Shown: positions 9,501 through 18,239 of the stretch, piece after piece
Position numbering within the stretch: the stretch's first letter is position 1
Layout: each line of letters begins with the position of its first letter
Source of the DNA: an uncultured Mollicutes bacterium
GTDB lineage: Bacteria > Bacillota_I > Bacilli_A > RFN20 > CAG-826
Direction of reading: 5' to 3'
NCBI GenBank assembly: GCA_937893635.1
Contig: CALBGF010000106.1
Coordinates: forward strand, 38,473-102,472
DNA: 64,000 nucleotides
Program-made: the position numbers and the translations under genes
The notes under the pieces: generated by a model
Databases searched by the model: none
The model's input: the letters and a program-made list of their open reading frames with translations, nothing else
Told to the model about the DNA's origin: nothing

Positions 9501-10541
9501 ACTTATACCATCTAGAATAGCATATACTAACTCATTATCACCTTTATATTCAGAATTATGAAAAGTTTCAAGCATAGGAATTTTTTTATACCAGTCATTC
9601 AAATTATAGTTTTTATTAAAGGTTTTCCATTTTAAATCTGGAATTCTTAATGGTTTTTGCAATGTATAATCACTACACATATTACCAATTTTTTCTATAT
9701 TTTGATATGCTACTTGTAATTGTTCTTCTGTAAAATAGTCAAAATAACTTTCTAATTCTTCAGTTCCCATCATATAAGTAGTTGCATAAAATTCATCAAC
9801 TTCTCTATCACCATCTTGTGCGTTTAGATAGGCTTTATGAATTAATCTATCTTCTTTTTTAAGATAATGACTATCAGTAGTAATAATATAACCGATATCT
9901 AATTGTTTTGAAAATTCTAGTAATTTTTTATTAACTTTAATTTGATCTTGATTGTGACTAGGTTGCATCTCCAAAAAGAAATTTCCGTGGCCAAATACAC
10001 TGTCCATTTGAATAATCCAAGTTATTAATTTATCATCACTTGTTCCACGCAAAATTTGAGTTGGTAACACCCCTCCCAGACAGGCGCTACTCCCAATTAC
10101 ATGACCAGGATTCGCGCCAATAATATCAAATAAATCTTGATAATAGGTTGGAACTCTACGCATACCACGTGCCATATAGCTTCTTTGCCAAGCACGAGTA
10201 GAAATTTCCATTATTTGTTTTGCACCAATTAAGTCTTTTGCTAATAAAATAAAGTGCCAGTATCTATCAGTTTCTCTATTAAAATTTTGAGCATTTAAAC
10301 CATTACGACATAAATAAATTTCATTACCTCTTATTACTTTTAAATCTGGATGTTTCTTAGCAGCCTTCTCTACTTTTAACCAGCCAGATAATGATTCGTG
10401 ATCAGTAAAAGCAATTAATTTATGCCCTAATTTTTCTGCTTGATTTAGAGCATCATCAATCTTAACGATACAATCGCGTAAACGAATATTTGAATATTCT
10501 GTATGGTTATGTAAACTGCCGACATATGATAATTTCCCCAT
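6570..10541 (-). CDS. dnaE: DNA polymerase III alpha subunit (DnaE-like)
   Basis: The protein is 1323 residues. An N-terminal PHP domain (HNH near residue 11, TDHES near 46, TTDSH near 222) precedes the C-family polymerase core with GPGRGSG (about 402) and the catalytic DVDFD (about 447). Helix-hairpin-helix and C-terminal OB-like segments follow. An unusual very acidic stretch followed by a Lys cluster (forward about 7770-7960) interrupts the region between fingers and HhH. This is the phage replicase. The start is supported by AGGAGAAA and a promoter at 10570-10598. It heads the operon running to the left edge. Confidence 0.95.
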   Translation of the reverse strand: MGKLSYVGSLHNHTEYSNIRLRDCIVKIDDALNQAEKLGHKLIAFTDHESLSGWLKVEKAAKKHPDLKVIRGNEIYLCRNGLNAQNFNRETDRYWHFILLAKDLIGAKQIMEISTRAWQRSYMARGMRRVPTYYQDLFDIIGANPGHVIGSSACLGGVLPTQILRGTSDDKLITWIIQMDSVFGHGNFFLEMQPSHNQDQIKVNKKLLEFSKQLDIGYIITTDSHYLKKEDRLIHKAYLNAQDGDREVDEFYATTYMMGTEELESYFDYFTEEQLQVAYQNIEKIGNMCSDYTLQKPLRIPDLKWKTFNKNYNLNDWYKKIPMLETFHNSEYKGDNELVYAILDGISFHKDLQNERAYNEINENLNMTWVSSNINKAHWSAYFLNLQNIIDICWQAGSLVGPGRGSGVGFILLYVLGITQINPLRETTRCFSWRFLNPERVSVLDVDFDIEGGRRSDVLKAFRDYYGEDRVANVATFRTEKSKSAILTGARGLGIDVDVAQYLASLIPADRGQLRTLDQCMNGDQENGWEPIKQFVIEMTQNYPDLWKVAKSIEGLISGSGLHAGGVIFVDEPFTESTGLMRAPDGTICTQFELHDAEAASLIKYDALSVEALDKIHNCIDLLCEDGLIIRENTLKQTYENVIGIYNLERNDPKMWEMVWEHKINSLFQMEGQTGIQGIAQLHPTSVDDLAILNSTLRLMAQEKGGEMPTEKLARFKADSSQWDSEIEKYGLDLKYKKILEPVLGMSYGLCIAQEQFMELVQLPELGGFNLTWADRLRKSIAKKSPKDYQILTEEFYKTIEEKGIDKRFATYVWEVLIAMSRGYGFNQSHTLAYSLVALQEMNLAFKFPITYWNCACLISDAGGNEEDELESEEEENFISCEEEYYDDIENFDLEDDDNDDDDEEIEDDEEQKTSSKKKKKTKAVNYGKIASAIGKITSTGVKIISPNINSSSFTFTPDIDNNAIRYGLSGITRIGNDLIKIIIENRPYKSLEDFLNKVKVNKPQMINLIKSGAFDIFGERIELMKKYIYSVSDTKKRITLQNMKMLIDFDLIPDKYDLQKRVFNFNKYLKKINANNKKEYLLLDNISFNFYSENFDMDKLYSSDVAESGFYITTNNWENIYQSQMDIVRPYIKNNNSELLERVNDKIVSDMWNKYCLGSISKWEMDSLSCYINEHELKPVLNEYYDFSNFQDLSEEPELDRSIPIKGKFIPIYKLHRIAGTVLDRDKSKKLVTLLTTTGVVTVKVYGVFQEYDRQISERGADGKKHIIEKSAFSRGNKIIVTGIRSGDSFLAKTYKATPFHKIELIEKINPDGTIITRNRGE

Positions 10542-10569
10542 ATTTTCTCCTTTTTATCTTTATAGTAAT

Positions 10570-10598
10570 ATTATAACATATTTTTATAAAAAAATCAA
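10570..10598 (-). promoter_or_regulatory. Early promoter of dnaE operon
   Basis: TTGATT - 17 nt - TATAAT, followed by TATTAC and a short leader with AAGGAG. Confidence 0.85.
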
Positions 10599-10609
10599 AT
10601 ATATTTATT

Positions 10610-12376
10610 TTAAAAACTATATTTATTTATTGAACTAATTTGATAGTCATCAATAAAAATTTGAGGAATAATATGACCACCCCATTCATTTATATTTGCT
10701 CTACCAACAATTTCTAGTTTTATTGTATCTATTTGTTCTTTAATCTCTTCTATTAAGTCTTTTGCTTTAAATTTCATAAATGCTATACCATTGCTTTCTA
10801 TTTTTAAGGTGTCTTTATTGGCGCCCATTATTTTTATATCGGCAGGATTAACATAGATGTTGTTGACATAAATCAAAGGGGTTGGATTAGATTGTCCCCA
10901 AATATCTTCAGCTTTACCCAAAGTTAACACTAATGTTCTTAAATCTGATTCATTACATTCTCTCATAAAATTAACATTATAAACATTTTCATCAAAATTA
11001 AAATCTTTTAATTTTTCATTAGCATACTTAATAAAATTATCTAAATTCCTATCTGGTATAGAACAACCACAAGCTTGAGCATGTCCTTGCGCATATTCAA
11101 ATAACCCGCTATCAGTCATGAATTGTTTGAAATCTTTTAGTTCACTTTGGTTAAGCCCACGGGCGCTACCACGAACATAACCTTCGTCATTCAATCTGGC
11201 CACAATTGTCGGTTTTTTATATTTGGCAGATAACTGCATACATATTAAACCATTTAATTCCGAAGGAAAATTATCGTCATTATCTAATTTAATAAACAAT
11301 ACTTTATTTGATAGTAAATCATTTTTAAATATTTTATTTTCTAATCTAGCAGAAATTTCCTCTTTAAGTTTTGCTTGATGATTTTTAGCATTGGTACATA
11401 CTCGTGTGGCTTCAACGCTTGCTTTTTCAAAAGTGCCTTTAGCACCTCTTTTGTTACAAGGTACTAATTTATTACCATCTATAAAAGCTTGAAACATTAG
11501 TTCTTTATCCTCCATAGAACCTACTCTGATAAGAGCATTTACCAAAGGTACTATATAGAAAGCTACTGAAATAGGATTAGTCTTACTCAAAATTTCTTCC
11601 CAACTAGCATTCATCTTCCCAGTAATAGAATAAGCTTGTTTTTCAAGTAAAGCTTTTAAAAAGATATTTTTTATATTAGACAAACCTTTTTTAATTATGA
11701 AACGATTTTCCATTTCTAATACACTGCCCATATCTCCAATAATACCAGCAGCCGCCAAGTCAATATAATCATCAGCGTAATTAAGATTTAGCTTTTTATC
11801 TAGATGGCGACAAAATTGATATACGACACCAGCACCAGTTAATTCTTTATTTTTATATAATGGACTTAATTGATTATTTATTACTACAGCATTATCGCTT
11901 AATTTTACATCGGTTAAATGGTGATCTAAAATTAAGCAAGGAATATGTATATCTTGAAGCATATCGTGATATTTTGCATCATTACTACTTGAATCGGGTA
12001 GAAGTATAAGATCATATTGTATACCTTCTTCTAAAAGTCGGTTTATATGGTCCTCCAAGCCATGTTGTTTTCCACTGTGTAGAAAATATTGTATATCACA
12101 TTCTGGATTAAATCTTTTTGTATATTGATATATAATTGCTGCCGATGTGAATCCATCCATATCACTATCTACTATAACCAAGATATGAGAATTTGGTTTT
12201 TGAACAGAGCGTAAATACAAAACCGATCCAAATTCCATATTTTTTAAATCTGTTGGCGCTTGTAAATAACTATCATTAGGTTCAAAAAAATCTTCTATGT
12301 TTTCTACTCCCCTTGCGCGCAATAGTTGGTTTAAATAATCTTCTTTAAAATTTTCATTTACTAATTTACACTTCAT
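10610..12376 (-). CDS. recJ: RecJ-like single-stranded-DNA exonuclease (DHH family)
   Basis: This 588-residue DHH-family phosphoesterase has DSDMDG (Asp70, 72, 74), PDSSSND near 128 and the LDHH motif (Asp151-His152-His153), followed by GAGVVYQF. RecJ removes 5' single strands during recombination and repair. The length covers the DHH, DHHA1 (RGSARG) and OB-like C-terminal parts. It is separated by one base from the primase gene and is part of the helicase-primase-RecJ operon read leftward from about 15580. Confidence 0.9.
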   Translation of the reverse strand: MKCKLVNENFKEDYLNQLLRARGVENIEDFFEPNDSYLQAPTDLKNMEFGSVLYLRSVQKPNSHILVIVDSDMDGFTSAAIIYQYTKRFNPECDIQYFLHSGKQHGLEDHINRLLEEGIQYDLILLPDSSSNDAKYHDMLQDIHIPCLILDHHLTDVKLSDNAVVINNQLSPLYKNKELTGAGVVYQFCRHLDKKLNLNYADDYIDLAAAGIIGDMGSVLEMENRFIIKKGLSNIKNIFLKALLEKQAYSITGKMNASWEEILSKTNPISVAFYIVPLVNALIRVGSMEDKELMFQAFIDGNKLVPCNKRGAKGTFEKASVEATRVCTNAKNHQAKLKEEISARLENKIFKNDLLSNKVLFIKLDNDDNFPSELNGLICMQLSAKYKKPTIVARLNDEGYVRGSARGLNQSELKDFKQFMTDSGLFEYAQGHAQACGCSIPDRNLDNFIKYANEKLKDFNFDENVYNVNFMRECNESDLRTLVLTLGKAEDIWGQSNPTPLIYVNNIYVNPADIKIMGANKDTLKIESNGIAFMKFKAKDLIEEIKEQIDTIKLEIVGRANINEWGGHIIPQIFIDDYQISSINKYSF

Positions 12377-13420
12377 TTATTCTACTCTTACCCTTTTTTC
12401 TAATAATTTTTTAAAAATTTCTTCTCCTTTATCAGTAGGAGAATCTTTCAATTCTAATAAATTTCGTCTATCATATATAAAAGAAAAATCACAATAGTTG
12501 TTATATTTTTTACATAAATTATATAACTTATTAAAATATTTTTCTTCTCCTTTCAATTCTTCTTTATCAAAACAAATTACGATTTCTTGTGGTTGACAAT
12601 ATTTCAGCAATAAGTTTAATTGATATTTATTAAACTGACTGCCGCAAACTGCTACTCCACAATTTAACATACTAAATTTTTCTGATTGAAGCACACTTTT
12701 TTCGGCTTCAAATATATAACATACTCCAAGCTTTTTAATATTTTCTTTATTTTCATAAAGTCCATATAAATTTAAACCTAGTGGATGTTTATACCAGATT
12801 TGTTCTATTTTAACTGGAGTGTACTTACCAACATTTTCTATTTCCCAATCAGATAGCGCACGACCTCTTATTCCTATTAAGCGTCCATTAACATCTCGAT
12901 GTGGAATTATAATTTTATTTTGAGAAATAGAATATCGAATACCATATTTATCCATTGCCTCTCTAGTGATTCCATCGTTTAACCATTCAGGTGGATATTT
13001 CTTAACAAAAGTATCTAGCGCGCCTTCTGAATATTTAGGTAATTGAATTTCTTCTCTTTTTTTTAAATATTTATCTTTTAAACTTTTATATTTAGGAATT
13101 ACAAAACCTTCCTCTTGTTTATCTCCAACTATTAAATTATATATATCATTATACCAATCATATTCTATTTGTTGAGCATTATAATAATTTTTTAAAAATT
13201 TAAAGATACTCATATTCTGACACTCAGTATAACAAACAAAAATTTTATTATTTTTATAATAATAAAGTTTATGAGAAGCATCTTCATTGTCTTTATGATT
13301 ATGACAAAAGGTTTGCATCAATAGAAAACTGCCTTTATCTTCAAATGGTATATCTAATTTATTTAAAATTTGTTTAACTCTATCTTCGGTTAAATTATCT
13401 ATAATACTTTGATAATCCAT
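12377..13420 (-). CDS. dnaG: DnaG-like DNA primase
   Basis: The N-terminal zinc-binding element (TFCHNH, then VCYTEC, residues about 38-67) matches the CHC2 domain of primases. A toprim-like segment follows with IFEAEKS (about 218) and CFDKEE as the second acidic motif. The 347-residue length is short for a bacterial DnaG, consistent with a phage primase lacking a long helicase-interaction domain. It would prime lagging-strand synthesis with the adjacent helicase. Confidence 0.87.
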   Translation of the reverse strand: MDYQSIIDNLTEDRVKQILNKLDIPFEDKGSFLLMQTFCHNHKDNEDASHKLYYYKNNKIFVCYTECQNMSIFKFLKNYYNAQQIEYDWYNDIYNLIVGDKQEEGFVIPKYKSLKDKYLKKREEIQLPKYSEGALDTFVKKYPPEWLNDGITREAMDKYGIRYSISQNKIIIPHRDVNGRLIGIRGRALSDWEIENVGKYTPVKIEQIWYKHPLGLNLYGLYENKENIKKLGVCYIFEAEKSVLQSEKFSMLNCGVAVCGSQFNKYQLNLLLKYCQPQEIVICFDKEELKGEEKYFNKLYNLCKKYNNYCDFSFIYDRRNLLELKDSPTDKGEEIFKKLLEKRVRVE

Positions 13421-13421
13421 A

Positions 13422-14981
13422 TTATTTATTTAATTCCTTTACAAATTTTTCTATTTCTGTCAGTTCGGTTTCATCCCAACTTTTCATATTATAATCATAT
13501 TCATCTTCATAAAAATTTTCGATTGGTTCTAATCGAGCATCTGTTATAAATAAATCTTCTTTTTTCATTTTTCCCAAATCTGCTATTGACCAAATTCTAA
13601 CTTGAGTCCATTTGCCACTTCTAACTTTAAATATGTCAGTTACAATAGTTGGCTTTTTCCCATATTTTTTAATTAAAGGGTCTAATGTTTCTAATTCTTC
13701 TGGAGTAGGACGCGCCATAATAGCTCCATTATCTGCCTTATTAATAGTTGCGCGGCCGCCCGCTAGTGAAGCTTCGTTTCTAATATTTTTGTTATCGTCA
13801 GCTTTAGCATTGACCTGCGTAGAAGTAAATACGCTTACATTTAATTCTACTGCCAAATCTTTTAAGGCGGTTGCAAACATTAATAATATTTCATCATCTC
13901 TTAAAGAAAAACCTTTAAACTCTTTTAGCAATGCTGGATTGATAAAGATATAATCAAAAAATACATATCTAATATCTTTTGTTAAACATCTTTCTCTTAC
14001 TACAGTTTTAACTAATTCGATAGTAGGTGCTGGTATTTTTTCTATAATAAAATTGTCAGCATATTTTTGAATAATTTGAATAGCTTTATTAATAATTTTT
14101 GTTTCTTCTTCATTAAAATTACCTAACTTAAATCTATCTTCATTAATGTCTGTTAAATATGCTAGCACCATTTTTTTAATTTGTTTGAAAGATTGTTCTG
14201 TAATTATAAATAATACTTTTTCACAATTGCCAATTTGTTCCCATTCTTTCTTTTTTGAATCATATCTAATTGGATAGGCTAGATAACAGGCATCAGCTAC
14301 AGCGAGTCTTGTCTTGCCCACTCCACTAGAGGCTGACCTGATAGTTAAAGCACCAAGTTCCGCGCCACCCAACACTTTATTAAAAATTTGTCCTTGAATT
14401 GGCAAGCCAATATCAACGGTTTCATTCAATTCACTTATAAATTCTTCAATATTTTCAGCCATACTTGTAGATTCTATTTCAGCGCTTTTAGCATAGCTAG
14501 ATTCTAATCTAAGAACTTTTTTCTTAATATTATCACAAATATCTTGTGTAGTTAAATTTTCAAAATTAGCATTAATTTCTTCAGCATTAGATTTTGTTAA
14601 ATCTTCTTGATAAAAACTAGAAATATCAAATCCTTGTTTTTCTAAATCTCGAAGTAAGTTCAATTTTTTAAGTTTATTATAATAATAATCAAAATTTTCT
14701 ACTTTTGAAAGTTCAATAATATCTTGAACATATTCGATACCATTTGAATTTTTAAAAGTAGTTGCTGCGACATCATCTACTTGTAAATAATTCTCAATAT
14801 CAATAGGATTAATACTTGTGGCATTTTTTCTATATAATCCATTAATTGCCATAAATATATACCTTTCTAAACGAGTATTAAAATCAGTTAATTCTAAATT
14901 ATATTTATCTACTTCACTTAATAATTGTGGTTTTTGAATTAAACAACCAAGCACTTGTTGAATAGTTCCTTTGTTATTCAT
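13422..14981 (-). CDS. dnaB: DnaB-like replicative helicase
   Basis: This 519-residue protein has an N-terminal all-helical domain like DnaB-N and a RecA-type core. The core carries Walker A SSGVGKT (about residues 218-224), Walker B YVFFDYIF and a C-terminal arginine-rich hexamer interface. It starts next to the primase and overlaps the upstream zinc-protein gene by 1 base. It contains one of the six NotI octamers (13752-13759), encoding Gly-Gly-Arg with codons GGC GGC CGC. Confidence 0.92.
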   Translation of the reverse strand: MNNKGTIQQVLGCLIQKPQLLSEVDKYNLELTDFNTRLERYIFMAINGLYRKNATSINPIDIENYLQVDDVAATTFKNSNGIEYVQDIIELSKVENFDYYYNKLKKLNLLRDLEKQGFDISSFYQEDLTKSNAEEINANFENLTTQDICDNIKKKVLRLESSYAKSAEIESTSMAENIEEFISELNETVDIGLPIQGQIFNKVLGGAELGALTIRSASSGVGKTRLAVADACYLAYPIRYDSKKKEWEQIGNCEKVLFIITEQSFKQIKKMVLAYLTDINEDRFKLGNFNEEETKIINKAIQIIQKYADNFIIEKIPAPTIELVKTVVRERCLTKDIRYVFFDYIFINPALLKEFKGFSLRDDEILLMFATALKDLAVELNVSVFTSTQVNAKADDNKNIRNEASLAGGRATINKADNGAIMARPTPEELETLDPLIKKYGKKPTIVTDIFKVRSGKWTQVRIWSIADLGKMKKEDLFITDARLEPIENFYEDEYDYNMKSWDETELTEIEKFVKELNK

Positions 14982-15547
14982 TAATCATCTCCCAAAGCTT
15001 CTACCATATCGAAACTTATATCTTTTCTATTTTTAACTGTAGTTCTTTTTTGAGTCACTGTTTTATATTGTATTTGTCGAGATGCCATAATTTGCTGTTC
15101 AATTCTATCACAAATACCTTTATCTTTTAAATTTCGTTCTCCCCAATAACTAGTTCCTTCGGTATAAATAAATGGAACAATTCCTATACCATTTTCACTT
15201 TTTGTAATATCACCTTTAGCTACTTCATAAAAATATCTTAAACTAAAATAAATGCCTTTAGGCGTCATTCCTTTTTTTATAAAATTTTGCCACTGACTTT
15301 GAAATTTAGTAAAATTTATTGACATTTTTAAATCTTTTTTTAAATAGTCATAAACGCAAGAAAACCACATTTCTTCACTTATTTCTATTGTGATATCATT
15401 TTCTTTTATTGCGCCTTTCTTTTTGGCAAAATCGTTATAACAACTGGTATGATAATACCAATTACGACTAGGTACTACCCATTCGGAATCGTCCATTTTA
15501 TCAATATCCATTTTAGCTTTACAAATACGACAATGTACTATATGCAT
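14981..15547 (-). CDS. Zinc-ribbon protein upstream of helicase (possible loader)
   Basis: The first gene of the helicase operon encodes 188 residues. The N-terminus has Cys-x2-Cys (CRICKAK) and a later HTSC, giving a CxxC...HxxC zinc-like site, followed by a helical body. Size and position just before the helicase resemble phage helicase loaders or replication-initiator accessory proteins, but there is no diagnostic motif. That role is inferred from context only. A TTGACT/TATAAT promoter lies immediately upstream. Confidence 0.75.
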   Translation of the reverse strand: MHIVHCRICKAKMDIDKMDDSEWVVPSRNWYYHTSCYNDFAKKKGAIKENDITIEISEEMWFSCVYDYLKKDLKMSINFTKFQSQWQNFIKKGMTPKGIYFSLRYFYEVAKGDITKSENGIGIVPFIYTEGTSYWGERNLKDKGICDRIEQQIMASRQIQYKTVTQKRTTVKNRKDISFDMVEALGDD

Positions 15548-15577
15548 AATAACTCCTTTTTAATCCTTATATTATAA

Positions 15578-15605
15578 TTATAACATATTTTTATAAAAAA
15601 GTCAA
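15578..15605 (-). promoter_or_regulatory. Early promoter of helicase/primase operon
   Basis: TTGACT - 16 nt - TATAAT upstream of the zinc-ribbon gene. Confidence 0.82.
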
Positions 15606-15616
15606 ATTATATAGAA

Positions 15617-15646
15617 AAAAGGCATAAAATAAGCTTTATGCCTTTT
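15617..15646 (-). terminator. Terminator after Sak4-like gene
   Basis: The 12-pair hairpin AAAAGGCATAAA/TTTATGCCTTTT with T-rich flanks on both strands lies between the end of the 15676 gene and the next operon. Confidence 0.8.
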
Positions 15647-15675
15647 ATTAATTATTAATATATTAATATATTAAT

Positions 15676-16662
15676 TTATTGTTGAGAGAATAATTCTTTC
15701 ATTTCTAAAATTACCAAATTAAATAAATCTACTTGATCTTCAGTAATTTCTGAAAGCTTAATAGGCCTGCCAAATATCATTTCTACTCTTTTTAATATTC
15801 TTTTAGCCATTTCTTGCTGCTTTTCAGTTTGTCCGTCACCAACCATTTTTTGCCACAAATCAGCGGCCTCTTGTTTGATAGAATTATAATTAAGTTCTTC
15901 TGTTTGCTTAATTTCTTGTTTATCTACTATCTTGGCACCATCAAGTTTTTCTTGCTTATCAATAGCTTCTCCGATAGCATCAACTAATTGCTGATAACCA
16001 AAATCTATCTTTGGAGCAAGATATTTATATCTACTACCAGCAATAACTCTAGGAGTTTGACGAGTATATAAATATCTATGACTATTTCCTTCTTCATCCC
16101 ACTCTTGATTAATATAACCAATAATATCTACGATACGATTACAAACTGGATAGCATCTTTTATTTAAAGCTGGTGAATAAAATTCAAGCTCATTACCATC
16201 TACTACTTCTTTTCTAATAGCAACGTGCGCAATTAAAACAAGACCATAACCCATCATTGTTATTTTTCTTAAACAATTTTCAAATTCTTTGGTAAGTTGT
16301 GAGTATCCCTGACCCCATGGTATATCACCGATGGTTTGTACGCCGTTTTGTGAACAGATAAATTGCTCACATAAGTCCCAAGCAATAGATACAGTATCAA
16401 TAGTGATTGTATCATACATTGCTTTAGCTTCAGGTTTTTCAAGTTGTCTAAGAATAACTTTAAAGTCAGCCCATTTCGTTACATCAATCGCTTTTGCACC
16501 ACTAATATTATTATATCCACGCTCAAAAGCAAGTAATAAATTTTTAGGAAAGGCGCAAGCTAAAGTTGTTTTACCCATTTTAGGTAAAGAGTAAATAAGA
16601 ACATATTTACCCTTTAAATCTCTAGAAATGGTAGTTGGTTGTAAGTTTAAAATATCAATCAT
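15676..16662 (-). CDS. Sak4-like RecA-type ATPase (phage recombinase)
   Basis: This 328-residue P-loop ATPase has Walker A SLPKMGKTT near residue 33, Walker B YDTITIDTVS near 88 and LVLIAHV as the sensor-like strand, an arrangement typical of phage Sak4/AAA_24 proteins. Sak4 promotes single-strand annealing together with an SSB-like partner, which here is the gene immediately upstream. A hairpin terminator (15617-15646) follows it. Confidence 0.85.
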   Translation of the reverse strand: MIDILNLQPTTISRDLKGKYVLIYSLPKMGKTTLACAFPKNLLLAFERGYNNISGAKAIDVTKWADFKVILRQLEKPEAKAMYDTITIDTVSIAWDLCEQFICSQNGVQTIGDIPWGQGYSQLTKEFENCLRKITMMGYGLVLIAHVAIRKEVVDGNELEFYSPALNKRCYPVCNRIVDIIGYINQEWDEEGNSHRYLYTRQTPRVIAGSRYKYLAPKIDFGYQQLVDAIGEAIDKQEKLDGAKIVDKQEIKQTEELNYNSIKQEAADLWQKMVGDGQTEKQQEMAKRILKRVEMIFGRPIKLSEITEDQVDLFNLVILEMKELFSQQ

Positions 16663-16686
16663 TTCTTACTTCCTCCAACCTTTTTA

Positions 16687-17595
16687 TTAAAATCCTAAAT
16701 CAGCAAATTTATTAGTTTTTGCTGCAGGAGCGGCACCACTATTTCCCTTATTCATTGTTTTATCTTTAAGATTAGCTAATCTAGTCTTTCTTTCAGCAAG
16801 AGCTGCCTTAACATCATCTGGATTAAGGGCAAAATCACCTTCAAGAGCTGTAGATGATCCACCAGTAATTACAAGTTCACTAACAGATACGGTTCTGTTA
16901 TATTCTACTGGTTCACCAAAATCAACTTCTTTTGTAATAGTTTCAATTTTTGAAGTGAAATTTAATTTACCAGCGGCATTAACTGTATCACCTTCGTTCC
17001 AATAATTTGAAACACCATCAATAACACCTTTATTAATAGCATAGAAAGGTACAATGTCAACTTTTCCACCATATTGAGGAATCATACCTATAACTTTATA
17101 TTTATCTGTTTCAGTACCATCTTTATCAAGTTCAAAACCTTTTTGTCCTACCATAAATGTAACAGTAAAGCTAGCTTCTGGTTTACAATCTTCTTTTTTA
17201 ATCTTAGTTACGAATGTTGCTGTAATTCTAGGGAAAGATACTAAATTACCATTTTGATTGTAATATTCATTCATTCCAATTTGACCACGAGTAATACGTA
17301 CTCTATCTGCACTGTCAATATCAGATGCGGCAATTGAAACATATTCGTTTAAAATTCTTTCAATTGATTCAAATCCTGGATTTGGTGAACCACTATTTGT
17401 ATATTTAGTAGCAAACATATGAACTGGAATTTCTAATTCTGTATCTTCGCCATTAATTTTTTGATTTACTCTAACTTTGATGCTTCCACCGATTGTTTCT
17501 GTGTCTACACCATTTTTCTTAAAAGTTCCCTTTTTTAAATCTACTTCACTTAAAATACCTTCAATTTTAACTACATTTTCTTTTTGTTCTAACAT
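16687..17595 (-). CDS. Single-stranded-DNA-binding-like protein, Sak4 partner
   Basis: This 302-residue, mostly beta protein has a disordered Gly/Ala/Lys-rich region before a conserved-looking tail, KFADLGF. The short hydrophobic-acidic tip recalls SSB C-terminal tails that recruit partners. It sits 24 bases upstream of the Sak4-like gene, where phages often encode an SSB. No residue motif proves DNA binding, so the call rests on context, tail and fold impression. Confidence 0.6.
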   Translation of the reverse strand: MLEQKENVVKIEGILSEVDLKKGTFKKNGVDTETIGGSIKVRVNQKINGEDTELEIPVHMFATKYTNSGSPNPGFESIERILNEYVSIAASDIDSADRVRITRGQIGMNEYYNQNGNLVSFPRITATFVTKIKKEDCKPEASFTVTFMVGQKGFELDKDGTETDKYKVIGMIPQYGGKVDIVPFYAINKGVIDGVSNYWNEGDTVNAAGKLNFTSKIETITKEVDFGEPVEYNRTVSVSELVITGGSSTALEGDFALNPDDVKAALAERKTRLANLKDKTMNKGNSGAAPAAKTNKFADLGF

Positions 17596-17642
17596 TCTAT
17601 TTCTCCATTTTTAATATTTTTTCTTGAAACTTTTTAAAAATT

Positions 17643-17672
17643 AAGAGCGTTAAAAGAAATATTAACGCTCTT
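17643..17672 (-). terminator. Terminator or attenuator after winged-helix gene
   Basis: AAGAGCGTTAA/TTAACGCTCTT stem followed on the minus strand by AATTTTT. Readthrough would feed the SSB-like and Sak4 genes. Confidence 0.75.
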
Positions 17673-17698
17673 GATTTGTTTTAAATTATTGCTTAAAA

Positions 17699-17956
17699 TT
17701 ATTCAGCGTCTACAGGTTGAACAAAGTTTACACCAGCTTCTGTAAGTCTAACTACTGTAATTTTCTTTCCATCTTCTGTTTTACCGATATCTTCTCTTAC
17801 AGCAAGTTCATTTTTTACAAGTGAATTAACTCTTCCTGTAACTGAAGCGATTTTATCAAGTCCCATACCTTCCATAATATCAGTAGTTTTTACTTCGCCA
17901 CCTTTTTCCTTAATAAATTCTAATGTTTCTAATGTTTTTTGAGCAAGTTTTGCCAT
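17699..17956 (-). CDS. Small winged-helix DNA-binding protein
   Basis: This 85-residue protein has helix-turn-helix-like VKTTDIMEGMGLDKIASVTGRV and a beta wing (KITVVRLTEAG), resembling a minimal MarR/Lrp-like winged helix. It is the first gene downstream of two tandem strong promoters (18208-18236 and 18086-18114). A terminator-like hairpin (17643-17672) separates it from the SSB-like gene. It is probably abundant, and may be a transcription regulator or an architectural protein. Confidence 0.75.
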   Translation of the reverse strand: MAKLAQKTLETLEFIKEKGGEVKTTDIMEGMGLDKIASVTGRVNSLVKNELAVREDIGKTEDGKKITVVRLTEAGVNFVQPVDAE

Positions 17957-18085
17957 TTTTAATTTTCTCCTTATTTTTTAATTCCGTCTTTTAATTATAT
18001 TTTATTTTTGTTTTATTTATTAAAAATCAGTCTGACGGTTACAACTGATATTTTAGAAAGTTATTTCTTTTAACTTTCTATATAT
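17957..18085 (-). promoter_or_regulatory. Leader region of the winged-helix gene
   Basis: Downstream of two tandem promoters the leader contains GAAAGTTA/TAACTTTC (about 18054-18078) and AAAATCAGT/ACTGAT (about 18024-18047) inverted repeats before the ribosome site AAGGAG. It is structured; no gene is present. Confidence 0.4.
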
Positions 18086-18114
18086 ATTATAATATAAATT
18101 TTCTAAAAAATCAA
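18086..18114 (-). promoter_or_regulatory. Early promoter 2 of winged-helix operon
   Basis: TTGATT - 17 nt - TATAAT. It is the downstream member of a tandem pair. Confidence 0.82.
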
Positions 18115-18207
18115 ATTTTTATTTGTTCTCAATTTTTAAAATTTATATTAATTAAATATAATATATATAAGAATAATTAAATTATCTTTCTTTAACTTTC
18201 TATATAT

Positions 18208-18236
18208 ATTATATATTAATTTTTTCAAAAAATCAA
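18208..18236 (-). promoter_or_regulatory. Early promoter 1 of winged-helix operon
   Basis: TTGATT - 17 nt - TATAAT, lying directly after the topoisomerase A stop codon. The transcribed sequence repeats that of promoter 2. Confidence 0.82.
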
Positions 18237-18239
18237 ATT

